The notes beneath the pieces are model-generated. The model was not told where the DNA came from and made no database searches. It saw nothing but the letters and a program-made list of their open reading frames with translations. Made by a program: the position numbers and the translations under genes. 64,000 nt of DNA from Plantago major (taxonomy: Eukaryota; Streptophyta; Magnoliopsida; Lamiales; Plantaginaceae): NCBI GenBank assembly GCA_026545765.1, contig CM048840.1, forward strand, positions 5,181,765 to 5,245,764, given 5' to 3'. Shown here one piece after another: positions 23,551 through 37,110 of the stretch (position 1 is its first letter; every line of letters starts with the position of its first letter).

Positions 23551-26500
23551 ATGGCACCCAAGAAGATGACCACCAAGAACCCTAAGGTCAGATCATCCGT
23601 CTCAATGAAAAGCAAGGAGGAAAGGAACTTAAGGTGTTGAATAAATGCCTTCGGGAAAGTTTACCCCATTTGACCGAACCCTAACCACAAAATGAATCGG
23701 GAGCTTTTCTAGTAAAGAGGTATGTACCAAGAAGCTATACATTCAAGACCGGAAGGAAGGCGATTGGGGATGTCAAGAATTCCCATATCTACAAGCTTCT
23801 ATCTGCGCACCAATGGACTATCCACACTGGATGTACTGGAGTTCTATAACAACTCCAAAATCTTCACAAAAGTTGTGAATGATGAAGAAGAGAAATACAT
23901 GCAGACTGAAGTCCAAGGACAAGAAATTGTTCTAGACTGCAAGACTTTCTGCAAGATATTCCGATTGAAAAATCGAGGAACAATTGAAGACATCAACATC
24001 AAGGACGCTTCCATGATTCAAGGCGTCAAAGAGCTATTTGAAACAATCCAGTTAGAAAATGCAAAACGTTGCCCAGGAGACTTTGTTCTGAAAGCCATCA
24101 GAACTAGTCATCTCCAGAAACACTGGAGTACTTTAGCTCTTATTCTGGTCCATTGCTTTGATGGCAATAAAGGAGGAGTAGACCAGATAAGCATGGAGAG
24201 ATGGATGATGATGCATCTTCTGAACAAGAAGCATGAAGGGCAGGAAACACACTTCAATTGGGGGAAGTACGCCTTCAACAAATTCCTTGGACATATTGAG
24301 GAATTTGAGCCCAAAATCATCAATGACCTTGCTGAGCCAAAGGCCAATATGCACTTTGGTCTCAGAATCTGTTACATTCTGGAAACAATGGGAATCACTC
24401 TCAGAGAGAAACAAGAAATCCCAGTCACCAATTCCCTTTTCAGACACGCTTTTGAAGAAAAGGAGAAACTTGCTGCTGACAATGCACTCAGAAAGGCAGA
24501 AGAAGAAGAAACTGCCCAGTAAGGTGAGGAGGTCTCTGAGCCAGCTCAAGCTGAACCTCCAGTTGCCAAGAGAAAGAGGACTCATGGCAAAAGAGCCTCC
24601 AAGTTCCTAAGCATACAAGAGGCGCAACCTTCTGGAGACAAGGTCTCAGAAGATGTTGGACGCTCAGAAAGGAAACTCCAGAATGCTTCAAGAATCTTGA
24701 ACCAGACTGCTCCAGAACTCTCCAGAGATGATAGAAATATCATAGATGGGTCTGCACCAACACAGAATAGTGATTCTGAGGATGATGAAGTACTTGCAAA
24801 AGTACTCAAAAGATTCAAGTATGAGACCCATGGAGGAGCATCAAGCTCAGCTCTTCAGAAAGACAAGAGCCCCTCCAAAGCAGGAAGAAGAAGGCCAGGT
24901 GAGGAAGATAGAATCTTTGGAAGATCCCGACATTGCTTCCACATTCACTATGCCAAGACTTAATATTGTCAAGAAAACCCGTTCTTGAACAGTTCCTCAA
25001 CCTTCCGAGAGAGCTCAACTCTCGAAAGGGATCAAACCGAGATGGAGACTCGTAATTATACCGCAGAGGAGAACAATAATGAGCACGGAGAGACTGTGGA
25101 ATCACCACAAGTCCAAGAGATCAATGATCACCGACCCTATTCGCACCAACATGGAGACACACTTCGTGGGGAAGAAAACCGCCCACCCCTCAATCAAGAA
25201 GAGGTTCCTTCCAACCTCGTAACATCAAGAAGAGCACATCCCACGTGTAGTGAAGTTATCTCCTAACAAGAAATAACTAACTAAAATGCTCTTATCTTAT
25301 GTTCTAATATTCTTAATGTCTCTTCTTAGGCTCCAATCGAGGAAGTAGTGGTGGTGGAACCAACACCCCAAAACATAGAGATTCCAGAGGTCAAAAGCTC
25401 GAGGAAGTATTTACCGAGCCTTCACCGAGAAGGTAAGTAATCAGTAATAGTCTTCTTCAAAGAATGCTCTGGAAAACCCACTACTAAATCTTTTATGTTT
25501 GTTCTTACAGGCTCAGTCAGAAGAACAATTGGATGAAGAAACCGCTGTGTTATCTCTTCCAAAGGAAACTAAAATCCGAACAGCAAGATCTGCAGAAAAG
25601 GTGCCAGAAACCCCCAAGGTTTTTTAGGAACATGCTACTGAGCTTCCTCACTTGGAAGTAAGTGAAGTCTCAGAAAGCACTTTTCCACCTATCTTTTCTG
25701 TTAACAGTTTCTAAACATAATTGATTCTAATTCTCAGGCTCAAGTAGAAAGAAAAGTTGATGAGGATCAGACTTCTCCTCACAACAAGGTATCTGAGGGC
25801 TCTGTGCCCAAGCAAGCAAAAATCCAAGCAGATGAACCTAGTGTTTCTACACAGGTATGCTCAGAAAGCTTACTTTTGTACACAGATACTGACACAAGTG
25901 GTTTGAACAAAACTAACTTGAACACCTTCTTTAAGGCTCAAAGTCTAGTGCCAGTTGATTTACTCAAGGTTTTCCAGAAGCACACTTTAAAGAAACATCT
26001 CAAGTGCTTCAGACAATGGCAGAAACTCAGAAAGGCTGACCTTTCTGAATTAGCAAGAATAATCGACGTCCCAGAAAAGAGAGCAATCGCCTTCAATCTG
26101 GAAGATTATATCCATGCATTGTTCCCAACAGAGTCCTACTCATTTGCCACTCTGATGCATGAAGACTTCATTCATGAAGTAGCACAAAGACTTATAGCAG
26201 ATTGCAAGACTGCGGATGCTCAAACCCAAGAGCAGATGGTTACCCATCCTGCCTTGCCCAGCAAGCTCACTACTTATCCTGCTGAACAAGAAGAAGTTAA
26301 TGGGAGGATGATTACATTCCCAAATGTAATCAACCTGGTTTCAGAAGATGACGAGGAGACGGACGAAAACGATTATCAAGAACCTCCTTCTGAGCATCCA
26401 AACCAAGAAGCAAAGAAAAAGGATGATGATGATGACCAGAAAGATGATCCCCAACCTGGACAAGGCGGGATTTAGAAAGCTAGCAAAGAAAGTGGAGAAA

Positions 26501-28740
26501 AGGCTACTCCCTCAAATGCTCAGAAAGCTCCATCATCATCACCTTCCAAGTCTCATCAAGATACCCAACAGGCTGAACACAATGATGCCATAGAAGAAAT
26601 TTCAGCCGCTGAGTTTAGGATTGAACAACTCAGAAAGGTATTGGAAGAAGAGAAGAGAATCAACATTGAGACTCAAGCTCTTGTTGATGAAAAGGAAGCC
26701 AAAATCAAGAAGCTCGAAGAAGCTAATGCCAAGGAATTGGCATTCCTAGATGAGCAAAGAAATTTGAAAAATGCCATTGTTGTCACAGCTGTTGAGATAG
26801 ATGCCATGGATGACAATGATGATGAAGAGCATGATGCTGAGACTGCATCAGAAAGACCTTCTACATCTTCTCAGAAGGCCAGCACACTTGATGGAAAGCA
26901 GAAGAAGATTGTCAATCTGCAAACAATCCAAGAAAAGGATTATGATAGTGATGTTGAAACCCACAACTTGATTACTGAAGCAGAAGATGAGAGACTTGTC
27001 ACTCAGCACAAAAGAGCCCTACTTGCTCCTCATATATTCTTTGCACCAAGTAGTTCAAGAAATGAAGAGCACCGTGCAAGGAACAAAGGTCTTTTAGAGC
27101 TCGAAAGACATTAGTTGCCCAAGACACGTATGCTAAAATCCGTCCCGGAAGAGATGAAGCCATCGTCGCTTTACTCAACAGAGCAACCAATATAGCTCTC
27201 TCTCAGAAAGACCTAGGGTTGGTCAGGGATGAGGATTGTAACAATGCTAATGCAGCATTGAATGAAGCCAGCCATGCTGTTCTGCAAGCCAACGTTGTCC
27301 TAAGGCCACTTGAAGAGCTCAACAGAAAGGAGCAGGAACTGGTTAGGCAGAACACAGAACTGAAGAAAGAAATCCAAGAACTGGTCAGGGTGCACAACAA
27401 TCTCCAGAAAAACTTTGAAACTCTCTCTGAAGCTTATGCTATCATGAGTAGTCATTCATGACTAAGGGGGAAGAAGAGATGCCTCAGAAAGGCAGAGGAA
27501 GAAAAAGAAAACAGTCAATTCCTCCCTCCTCAAGTCAACTACTCATCAAAGATGCCCCTGCTGAAGAAGTTGTTCCAGATCAACCAACCAAAAGATTGAG
27601 AAGTATGGTCACTAGGGGAACCAAGTCCCTTAGGATCTCAGATGGGAACAACCAGAATAATCCTGAAGAAGGAGAAGACCAAGAAGAAGGAGAGGTAAGA
27701 GGTCAAGAAAGCTGCAAGTCTCCAACTTTGAACTTCAATGATGATGAGGATGATTCTGACACAGATGAACATCCACTTCACAAGAAAAGGAGACAAGCAA
27801 CTACTTCACAACCTCCTCTGGAAGCAAGACCTTTAGCAGCCAGAACCCCTTCCGGAAATACCAAGTCATTACAAGGAACATCCACCAGATGTTCCAAGGT
27901 GAAGAAAGGGTTAGAGGATCTCCTGACAGAAGGCCACCAAACAGAAAAGCAAAAAGGGATTTCCAGTTTGGCAGAGTAAACAATGAAACACATCAAGAAA
28001 GGCCAACTGATGCCCACATTGAGTATATGAAGACTAGTAATGAAGAATCTTCATATAGGTGCATTCTGAACAAGAGAGGGTATTGGATTCTGGAACTACA
28101 ACATCTACTTGTCAATGATAAGTTTCCAACTCCCATCCTCAACCAGATCTTGAAATGGAGAGAAGGCTTTTAATTGCTAAAACCTGAGCACCTTCATGCC
28201 TGGCTAAACTTTGAAGTAGAAAAGAGGAATGAAGCCAGAAAGATGGATCTTTCTTTTGCCTGTCCTTACCCACAACCTGATGATGTACACAAGGTAAGAA
28301 AACTGGATGGTAGCTACAGCAGGAAGAACAAACTAGGTGTTTCAACCTATGAGTCATTCTATATGACATTGGATGAATACCTAAATGATATACACTATCT
28401 GGAAGAAATATACAAGTATTTCAACCTATCTCAGCTGCAAGTAGACCATGCCTGGGTCTGGGGAAAGTACTTCTGGGTCAAACACTTTATGCAGAAGAAT
28501 CACAAACTTGGCAAAAGTTACCATGAAATATGTGACTTATCCAGAAAGACAGAGCTCTCTGTCAGAAGGATTCTTTATGACTATGTCCAAGAATGCAGAA
28601 AAGTGGATGATCATGTCAACTAATCCAGAAAGGGTGCTGAAGAACTTGAGGTATCTAAACCCAAGTTGCGTTTCTGAAGACTTGAAGACTAGTAACATTA
28701 GAATACTCTCTTGGAGCTTGGACTCTCCTTTGTTCTAATT
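23550..28740 (+). pseudogene. Extra 3' coding region typical of Sireviruses
   Basis: About 5 kb of coding-like but interrupted sequence between RNase H and the 3' LTR. It contains a mainly alpha-helical part (23722-24522; for example LLNKKHEGQETHFNWGKYAF), acid-rich and coiled-coil-like parts (26640-27460) and a basic, low-complexity part (27460-27980). Sireviruses are known for an additional, sometimes envelope-like, ORF in this position. I see no clear signal peptide or membrane segment, so I do not call it an envelope gene. Confidence 0.6.
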
Positions 28741-29040
28741 TACTTAGTTTGTTTTATTACTTTTTGTAATCTTGCTGATTGTTTCTAAAATTCTCTATAT
28801 GTAAAAGTTGCATCTCTTTCTGTAAACTGTACCTATCTGAAAATCATACTCTCAGATACATTTTAATAGATGACAACTTATCAGCAAAGATCACTTCTTG
28901 TGATTTGGTTGATGTTTACTTCCTGCACTTAATTCAACTAAAATTGAATATTATTTGAAATGATTAAGTGGTGTATTGTTTTCTCTTCCAGGATTACAAT
29001 TTTGTAATAGGACTCGAAAGATAGTCATGGATGACTGATC

Positions 29041-29055
29041 AAAAAGGGGGAAATT
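29041..29055 (+). other. Polypurine tract of the retroelement
   Basis: AAAAAGGGGGAAATT directly before the TG of the 3' LTR, the plus-strand primer site for reverse transcription. Confidence 0.85.
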
Positions 29056-30478
29056 TGTTAAGAATATTTGTTAGTATTTTGATCACTCATCACATGTTCA
29101 TATCTTAGCCAGGAAGGTGATTAAGTACTTTTGGTTCACTTGAACATTGTAAAAGAGGAAATCACTGAGTATGATTAGACTAGTAAATCTTGTATTAGGA
29201 TTATAGGTCTCTGAGTGTAATTTTTATTTCAAGAAGACCATGAAGATCAATCCTAGCAATGGAGCTTTTCTGAAGATTAGAAGACTGAAGATTGCACAAG
29301 GTTTATGAAGACACAAAGGTTTAGTCTAACTCAGAAAGACTATGTCCTTAATCCTTTCTTAAGTAAATTAACTTACTTTCGAAATATGATTCTGGACATA
29401 TGACATCATGAGTATGGAGCATGCAAGCCATCAGAAAGGCTCATGTATCCGTTGAGACTAAAGGACAATGAACAGTACTATGCATTAAATGCATCGGCAG
29501 AAATGCTGCAAAAAAACAGTCCTCTCTGAAAAATGAGATAGTGACTTCTGAGTACATAGTTCAAGATATAAACGGATATAATTTGATGGAGAGCACAACG
29601 GATATAATTCAAACGCCTCTCAAATTTATCTATATATATCACACACATAGATGCTTAAAGAACACACCTTAGAACGCTCTATCTTGCAAACTTACCATCA
29701 ATCGAAGTATTCTCTCAAGCACTCTACTACCCTTTCTGAAAGCTTTCTGTTGCTCGAAGAATCACTAGTAGTTCTAAGTTGTCCTGAACCTTAACAAGAG
29801 ATTGTTATTCGTGAAAGAGTTGAACTATCAGATACCCTTTCTGAAGCTCATTCTCGAGCGGACATCAATTACTTGGGTCAAGAAGAGCATCGCCATCCAC
29901 TGAACAAGTGTATTAAGTAGTCTCGTTCTGTTTGGCTCTCTGAAAACATAACTGAAAAGTTATACGAGAAGCCTTTCTGACAAAACCTTATAACCAACAC
30001 CATCAAGGCGTGGAGTAGAGGAAGTACTTGATTTGGGAAATCAGGGAATAACTCAAAGGTTATCTGAGTAGAGGAAGTACTTAGCTCTAGGAGCTGGGGA
30101 ATAACTCAGGGGGAACATTTGGTTGGGAACCATTTGTTTAAGAATCTTAGAATAGGATTATTGTAAGGTGAACTCAATTATCTGTTCTAGTGAATTCTAG
30201 GTCTCAGAAAGACCGAAGTGGATTAGTTGGAGGATTACGCCACCTCCAGATACCACTATATTTGCTGTGTCATTTACCTTTCTGTATTTACATTTCAAAG
30301 ACAACAGACATACACACATACTTATTGTTTCTGCACTTACCTATCTTAAAGTCTTCCGCGCTCTGAATTTAAGTATCAGAAACCCCCAGGTTTCTAAGAA
30401 ACTGTGTTTATCGACAAAAGTTTTAAAAGACTATTCACCCCCCTTTAGTCTTTTACTTTGCCGTTATCTGGACCAACA
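29056..30478 (+). repeat. 3' LTR of the Sirevirus-like element
   Basis: 1423 bp, TGTTAAGAATATT...GACCAACA, colinear with the 5' LTR apart from scattered substitutions and small length differences. Confidence 0.92.
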
Positions 30479-30483
30479 TGATG

Positions 30484-32297
30484 GGAATGGAAGAATAGAT
30501 ATGCCACCTAAGCAAAAATCTCACGTGGCAAATCCAAATAAAAAACAATTCATTTATAATTCACTTATTATATTTGATGATGTATCATGTCAACTTAAAT
30601 TTGAATTTTTCTTTCTCCTATGCGCCCTCATAATCTGAATAACAATAGTAGTTGTTAAACTTCCCTATTATGTTTGTTAGGATTTACAAACAAATTTGCA
30701 GCCGGATTTACAATAAAATTCTCAGCACTATTTTTAGTCATTTTATATTATCTTCTGCACAATTAAAAGAAAAAAAATCCAATAATATCTCCTAATCGGT
30801 TTCAACACCATCCAACGTTCAACAATATTTTCTCCAGCCAGAATCTTTCCCACCAATCAGTTTCTACATATCCGATTAAAAATAAAATCTCAACAAATAT
30901 AGCTAAATATAGATTTAAGAATTTAAACAAAACTGCAATTTTTTAAAAAAATCCCACACTTCTAGGACAACTAAGGCTATGTTCTCTTCAACTGAAAACT
31001 CATTCAGTTCAGTTCCATTCAGTTCAGTTTTATATTTTATACTACAATTCAGTCCAGTTCAATTCAGTTCAGTAAATTTCAGTTGAAAAGAACGGAGCCT
31101 AACACATATATAATGGCGTGTACAGTCACATCTTCAGAAGCTATATCTGAATAAATACATGCGTTCCAACTGTAACTTCAAAGCATCTTCAACGGCGTTT
31201 CAGTATTTTACCAAAAAAAAAAAGAAAAAAAAAAGGCGTTTCAGTATATCTCCATCTTCTAATCCACGAATAAATTTCTCCATTCTACTGGACTATTTGC
31301 AAATCTATATCATGTTTTTGGTAGCTATATCAAGTCGAACTTCGAGATGGTTATGAAATTGTAATTATTATGAATATCATATATTGACGGGAGGGTTGTG
31401 AAAAAGAAAGACAGGTCTCAGTTTTATTGTAGAAAAGGTGGTACATGCGGGGTTATGGTGAATCACTTCGTCTCAGTTTGACTTCTCCAGTAGTGATGAA
31501 GTTGCATCAATTTTTATGGTCTGTGAATAGATACTATTTGAGGTGGGAAGGATGAATAAGTAGTATTTTTTAATGCAATGGAGTGTAGTTTGGTTGTGGT
31601 TTTGATTGTAATGATATAGTATGGTTTAGTGATCTCATTTACCATTCCTTATGCTTGTGTAATTTGTTTCATTTTAATAATATTTTTAGCCATATAAAAA
31701 TATGAATATCATATATTAATTGTAATTTTATCTTCTACATTTGTGGCGATTGATTTTTTATGAGCAAATATACATGTCAAGAAAGTTCTCGGAAATATAT
31801 AAGTACTGTGGGTTGTATTCAAATATAAACTACCCTGCACCCACGCATTTCATATAAAACACCAACGTTTCACTAGAACCAATTCATAAACTTTTGTCTG
31901 AATGCCAAAAATCCAGAAGCACAGAAGCATACATCCGAATGTTGGTGGTGAGACAATTTTTATTGAAGCATTTGATAAACTACTTTAATTCATTTATATA
32001 TAAAACATCATATAAACTCATTGAATTGCAATCAGACGTTTTTGAGCATTTGATTTTGAAAGAATTTAATTTTTGCAAGGACATATAAGGATACATCCAG
32101 ATTACATTATTTCTCCTTCATATTCTACCTACAAGCTCCGTACTAGACTTGAAGGACTAAGAAGGATTGGTATCCATATGTCAATCTTATGGAGGGATAA
32201 GATACCTAGAGACTGGGATATATAATTTATGCATTAGACTAAAAATTAAATTCTGCTATTTCAAGTGGGGTGGATTTAGATATTCAACATTGTTGCA
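30484..32297. other. Intergenic DNA with one MITE
   Basis: AT-rich, no gene recognised. An A-rich run at about 31212-31233 is flanked by a repeated GGCGTTTCAGTAT. Short open frames here show no family resemblance. Confidence 0.5.
30975..31099. mobile_element. Small Tourist-like MITE
   Basis: Inverted termini GGCTATGTTCTCTTCAACTG and CAGTTGAAAAGAACGGAGCC match at most positions, and both sides are flanked by TAA (30972-30974, 31100-31102). 125 bp. The interior is made of repeated CAGTTCAGTTC words. Confidence 0.65.
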
Positions 32298-32308
32298 CAT
32301 CACTACAA

Positions 32309-32605
32309 GAAAACTGTCAAAATCCGTTGCCAAATAACGATGAATCGGCATCGTCTACTGATTTGAGCGATTTGCTCAATCCGTCGCTAATTAGAGACGG
32401 ATTAATAATCCGTCCCTAATTCACGACGGATTAAATATTCGTCCCTAATTCGCGATGGATTAAGAACGGATAGACTAATCTGTCGCGAATTAGGATTGAC
32501 TAAAAATTAAAGTGAAAAAGAATAATTAAAAAAAATAAAAAAATTCGATTTAACGACGGATTGGTATACCCGTCACAAATAGCGACGGATAAGCCAATCC
32601 ATCAC
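32309..32605. repeat. Left subterminal repeats of the CACTA element
   Basis: Repeated AATCCGTCGCT, GAGACGGATT, CCGTCCCTAATT and GCGACGGATAAG words in both orientations, just inside the left terminus. Confidence 0.8.
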
Positions 32606-33359
32606 TAAATCGGAATAAGGCGAGCAGAACGGGTTCTTCTTCCCCATTTCTATTCTGCCTTCTTCTTTCTCCTTCTCTTGCCATTTTCGTCAAAATTCAA
32701 AGTCCGACCAAAACTCAACCATTCCGGTCAATCTTGGACTCTTTTCGAAGCTCGTGGGACAATGAACTCGGGTGGTCCATCAATTTCATCTTTCTTCGGC
32801 TAATTTCTCCGTAATCGAAGGTATTTTGGCTAAAACCCTTACTTTTTAAAATTTGGGAATTTTGTTAATTTCGACTAGTTTGAGCAATAGTATGTTTATA
32901 GAAAGTATGTAGCAGCTAGTTTAGCTTATATTACGTATTGTGTTAACTTTAAGATGTGCAATTGATATATTTATTGTGAAATTGGATTGTTAGTATAATG
33001 TTAGGATGATTGTAAGTATGTAGGGTATTTAGTTTGATATTTTCGTATATGTACTAGGATTAGGAAGATTTAATTGTGTGTTTGGAGACAATTTGGTGAT
33101 TTTAATATAATATTTTCGTATTAACATAAAAATAATTACTACTATTTTCATCTACAATTTGTAATGTTAATAGTTAAATGGAAATTTAAAATTTATAAAA
33201 ATTAATTTTAATCGTAAATGCATGTAATTCATAAAATTCTTAACGTATCATAATTAAGAATGTAATTGTAATTGTAATTGTAATGAAACTAAATACGTAA
33301 TGCTGTATATGTAATTATAAATCTAATAAATTTAGACGTGTCAGGTTAATTATCCAATT

Positions 33360-36300
33360 ATGAATCCCGATCGTTCATGGATGTACCGTCGCACTGTTAA
33401 TGGTAGTATTCAGTCTAGTTTTATTGAAGGGGTTGAAGCGTTCATCGCTTTTGCACTTACACAGACTACTTGTTTGAGTGGGGGATGATGAAGTGCCCTT
33501 GCAGTCACAACAAATGTAGGAACAAGCAATTTTTGCCTCCTACAACGGTAGTCGAGTACTTGAAACGTAAGGGGTTCGTGCCTGAGTATGAGGTATGGAG
33601 TTATCATGGTGAGACACCAATACTGTTCATGTCATATAAGCATATCCGGAAGCGTAAAAGAAAGCAGCAAAATGTGATCGGAAGTACTCAAAATACGGCT
33701 ACATCTGATGCTAATTATGATCATGAACGGTTGGAAGAAATGTTGTTTAATGTTGCTGGCCCTCAGTTCATGGACACCGAGGGGGTGTGGATGAGCCACC
33801 GAATCCCGACGATCAGGTGTTCTTTGACTTGTTGGAATCAGCAAAGAAGTCGATTTGGCCGAGGTGTAAGAAGCACACCAAGTTGTCTTTGTTGGCTTGG
33901 CTAATGAGTTGTAAGGTCGAGGGTAGGCAATCTGAAGCGAGCTTCAATAATTACCTACAACTAATATCGGAGTGCTGTCCTGAAGAAAACCTAGTTCCCA
34001 CCAACTTTTACCAAGCGAAGAAAAAGATGCGGGGATGGGGTTGCCTACGGAAACCATAGACTGTTATCCGGATATGTGCACGATCTATTGGGGCGAGGAT
34101 GTAGATCTACTGGTATGCAAGTTCTGTGGGAAGGACCGCTACAAGCGTTACAAGAAGGGGGCTGCAAAGAAACGCCAGAAGAAAAATCTCCCACATAAGA
34201 AAATGAGGTACTTCCCTCTAGCACCTCGTTTGAAGAGGTTGTACGCTTCAAGTGCTTGTGCCGATAAAATGCGGTGGCACAAGGAGAGAGTAATACCGGC
34301 GGATGCAGGGGGTAGAATGGAGCACCCATCAGACTCACCGGCATGGAAAGAGTTCGACAAGACATATCCGGAGTTTGCATCCGAGTCTAGAAATGTACAT
34401 TTGGGGCTTTGTACGGATGGTTTTAACCCGTTTGGAAGTGACCGGAAGTACTCTTGTTGGCCAGTGATGTTGACACCGCACAACCTGTCCCCTGGTGAGT
34501 GCATGAAGGAACCTTTCATGTTCTTGACTGTGTTGGTGCCCGGTAAGATCCAAATCAAGGCGCCGATGTGTTTTGACCCCTAATCAAGGAGCTGATTGAG
34601 TTGAGGGAAAATGGTATCTCGGCATATGATGTGTCAACCAAGACGAACTTCACCTTGAGAACAACACTACTGTGGACCGTGAGTGATTTTCCGGCGTACT
34701 CCATGCTATCTGGAAGGAAAACCGCGGGCTTTCATGCTTGTCCACATTGTTTGGAGGACACTGATGCATTTAGACTGAAGGAGAGCGGAAATGAATCTTT
34801 GTTTGATTGTCATCGTAGGTTTCTACCAAGTAACCATCCGTTCAGTAAGAACAAGAATCAGTTCTTGAAAAACAAAGTAGAGAGGAAAGGGCCCCCGAGA
34901 CGACTTACTGGTGCAGAAATACTTGCCGAGATAGATAGGCTGGGTCTTATGAAAGTGACTGAACTTGGGTGGGAGAAGCATAACAAGAAAATTGCCGACA
35001 AATGTGGATGGAAGAAGAGAAGCATCTTCTGGGACTTGCCTTATTGGAGCAGTCTTCTTATACGTCACATGTTAGATTTCATGCACACTTAGAAGAACGT
35101 GTTCGAGAACTGCTTCAACACGGTCTTGCAACATTCTCGGAAAAACAAAGGATACCGTTAAATCTAGAGCCGAGTTGGATACATGGTGTAAAAGGTCTGA
35201 GTTGACAGAGCGGAATGATGAAGGCAAGTGGCCCAAGGCATGCTACACAATTGACACTGAATCTAGGAACAAATTGTTTGATTGGGTGAGGGGATTGAAG
35301 TTCCCAAACAATTATGCCTCGAAGTTGGGGCGGTGTGTGGATTTGAAGAAGACGAAGATGTGTGGGATGAAGAGCCACGATTGTCATGTGTTAATGGAGA
35401 GGATTCCCCCGGATGCATTTCGAGAACTGCTACCGAAACCTGTATGGATCGCTCTCACCGAGCTGAGCTTATTTTCAAGAATTTATGCACAAGGGTGGTT
35501 GACGATCAAGTGTTAGCAAATCTTGAAAGCAACATACCATTGATTCTATGCAGGCTCGAGCGTATCTTTCCACCGAGTTAGTTTGATTTTATGGAGCACT
35601 TGCCGGTTCACCACCCACATGAAGCGAGGCTTGCTGGACTGGTTCAGTATCGATGGATGTATCCATTCGAGAGGTGTGAATTTTCCCATGTCTGAATTTC
35701 CCAAGTTACATTCTCTTACATAAATATATATGCAATTCAGGTACTTGGGAAAATTGAAGAAGTATGTCAGCAATAAAGGTAGGCCTGAGGGATCGATTGC
35801 TAATGCATAAGTGCGAGAGGAAGCTGGAACCTTATGCTCCTATTACTTTGGGGACCACGTGCCGACAAAGACATCTAGGCCGTCTCGAAATGCAGACACA
35901 TTCGAAGTTCAAGAGGATGATGACGTTGCCATTTCAATTTTTAGGGTCTCAGGGAGACCTATGGGATAAGAAAAGAAAGAATGGCTGATGGATAGGGACC
36001 TGAAGGAAGCCCAATATTATGTCCTCTCGAACTGTGCTGAAGTTGACAAATTTATGGTGATTTTTGCTCGGTGAGTAGCTTTCTTACTATAACACATAAA
36101 TTTGAACTTCTAACTACTAGCTATCTAATCATATCATCGTGTCCACAGTGTTTTCAAAGAGCGTTGTCTGGAGAAGAATCCAATAATGGCAGATGACACG
36201 CTTGAAGAACTGCTTGAAGAGAAGTTGGAAACAAAATTTCCAGATTGGTTCAAGGAGTATGTCCGAGATCCTGTCAACAACGTCACATGTCCTTACATAG

Positions 36301-36860
36301 TAGCTCTAGCAGAGGGACCAAACAGAAAGGTCTCCACATTCTCATCGTACATAGTAAATAGCCTTAGGTTCCACACAACTGACTCTGACACGACCATGGC
36401 CACAAGCAATTGTGGGATGTGTGTCAGTGGGCAAGATGTAGATGCATCTTCTGATTTGTATGATTTCTACGAGAAGCTGAAACGAATTGTGCGGCTTGAA
36501 TATTTCGGTCTGCCTTTGAAAAGAACATTTCTGTTTGATATTGACTGGTATGATCCTACTCCAATTGGTACGAGGAAGCACGAGTAGTATGAAATGGTTG
36601 ACATTAACCATAGGAGGAGGTACCGTACTAAGTACGAACTGTTTATCTTGGCGACTCAAGCACGCCAAGTGGTGTTTATTGAATATCCAAGCCTGAAACG
36701 CGATAAGGCGGACTGGTTGGTTGCGATACATATACGGGCCCGCTCCAAGAAGAGGTTGTTGATGAATCAGCGAGAAATCATGTACAGGCTCGTGATGAGT
36801 TCATAGAAAAGCATGAAGACCAATATGTAGACATAACCACATGCGAGGAGGACGAGGGTA
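33360..36860 (+). pseudogene. TNP2-type CACTA transposase, decayed
   Basis: The start codon at 33360 opens the Transposase-associated domain (SWMYRRTVNGSIQSSFIEGV), which continues in another frame as MMKCPCSHNKCRNK. Transposase_21 (tnp2) core follows at 33787-35090: CTIYWGEDVDLLVCKFCGKD, VHLGLCTDGFNPFGSDRKYS, CWPVMLTPHNLSPGECMKEP, SDFPAYSMLSGRKTAGFHAC, RHMLDFMHT. Then come DUF4218-like (MEHLPVHHPHEARLAGLVQY at about 35590-35650) and DUF4216-like (36186-36800; LEYFGLPLKRTFLFDIDWYD) parts. The protein would bind the termini and cut the element out. At least four frame changes plus in-frame stops (for example TAG at 35090-35092, TAG at 35579-35581, TAG at 36585-36587) break it. Small introns such as the one near 36070-36148 look normal. 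Confidence 0.88.
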
Positions 36861-37110
36861 TGTGTGTATGGTAGATTATATGTATATATATTGTTAGCTG
36901 TTGGTTATCCCATATTTTTGTGCTTTATTAGGTGTCAAATGTATATGTTTTCCATGCAAATTCACGGTAATTTTCTAACACATTTTTTCTCTATTTGTTG
37001 TATGTTTTTGCAGATGTCGCGGCATAGGAGACCTACATACCGTCCTCCCGCATCGAGTGAGATCCCTGGTGGTTCTGGTACAGGCAGTACACCACCCAGT
37101 GGAGCGAGTG

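Larger units (their letters stand above)
15480..30478 (+). mobile_element. Sirevirus-like Ty1/copia LTR retrotransposon fossil
   Basis: A 15.0 kb element with LTRs at both ends, a TGATG target duplication (15475-15479, 30479-30483), an initiator-Met-tRNA primer site and a polypurine tract. Order of parts: gag, integrase, reverse transcriptase, RNase H, then about 6 kb before the 3' LTR. Integrase ahead of RT shows Ty1/copia; the large size, 1.4 kb LTRs and long extra 3' region point to the Sirevirus (SIRE/Maximus) lineage. It is broken, with several interruptions in its coding regions. The LTRs differ at roughly 14 sites in the first 390 bases and fewer after that, suggesting an insertion on the order of one to a few million years old (rough estimate by eye). 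The word CTCAGAAAG recurs throughout. Confidence 0.93.

Noticed and set aside
31194-31250. A-rich run flanked by GGCGTTTCAGTAT repeats, resembling a retroposed insert with target duplication
   Set aside because: The insert would be only an A/G run of about 25 bases with no body; more simply a local slippage duplication.
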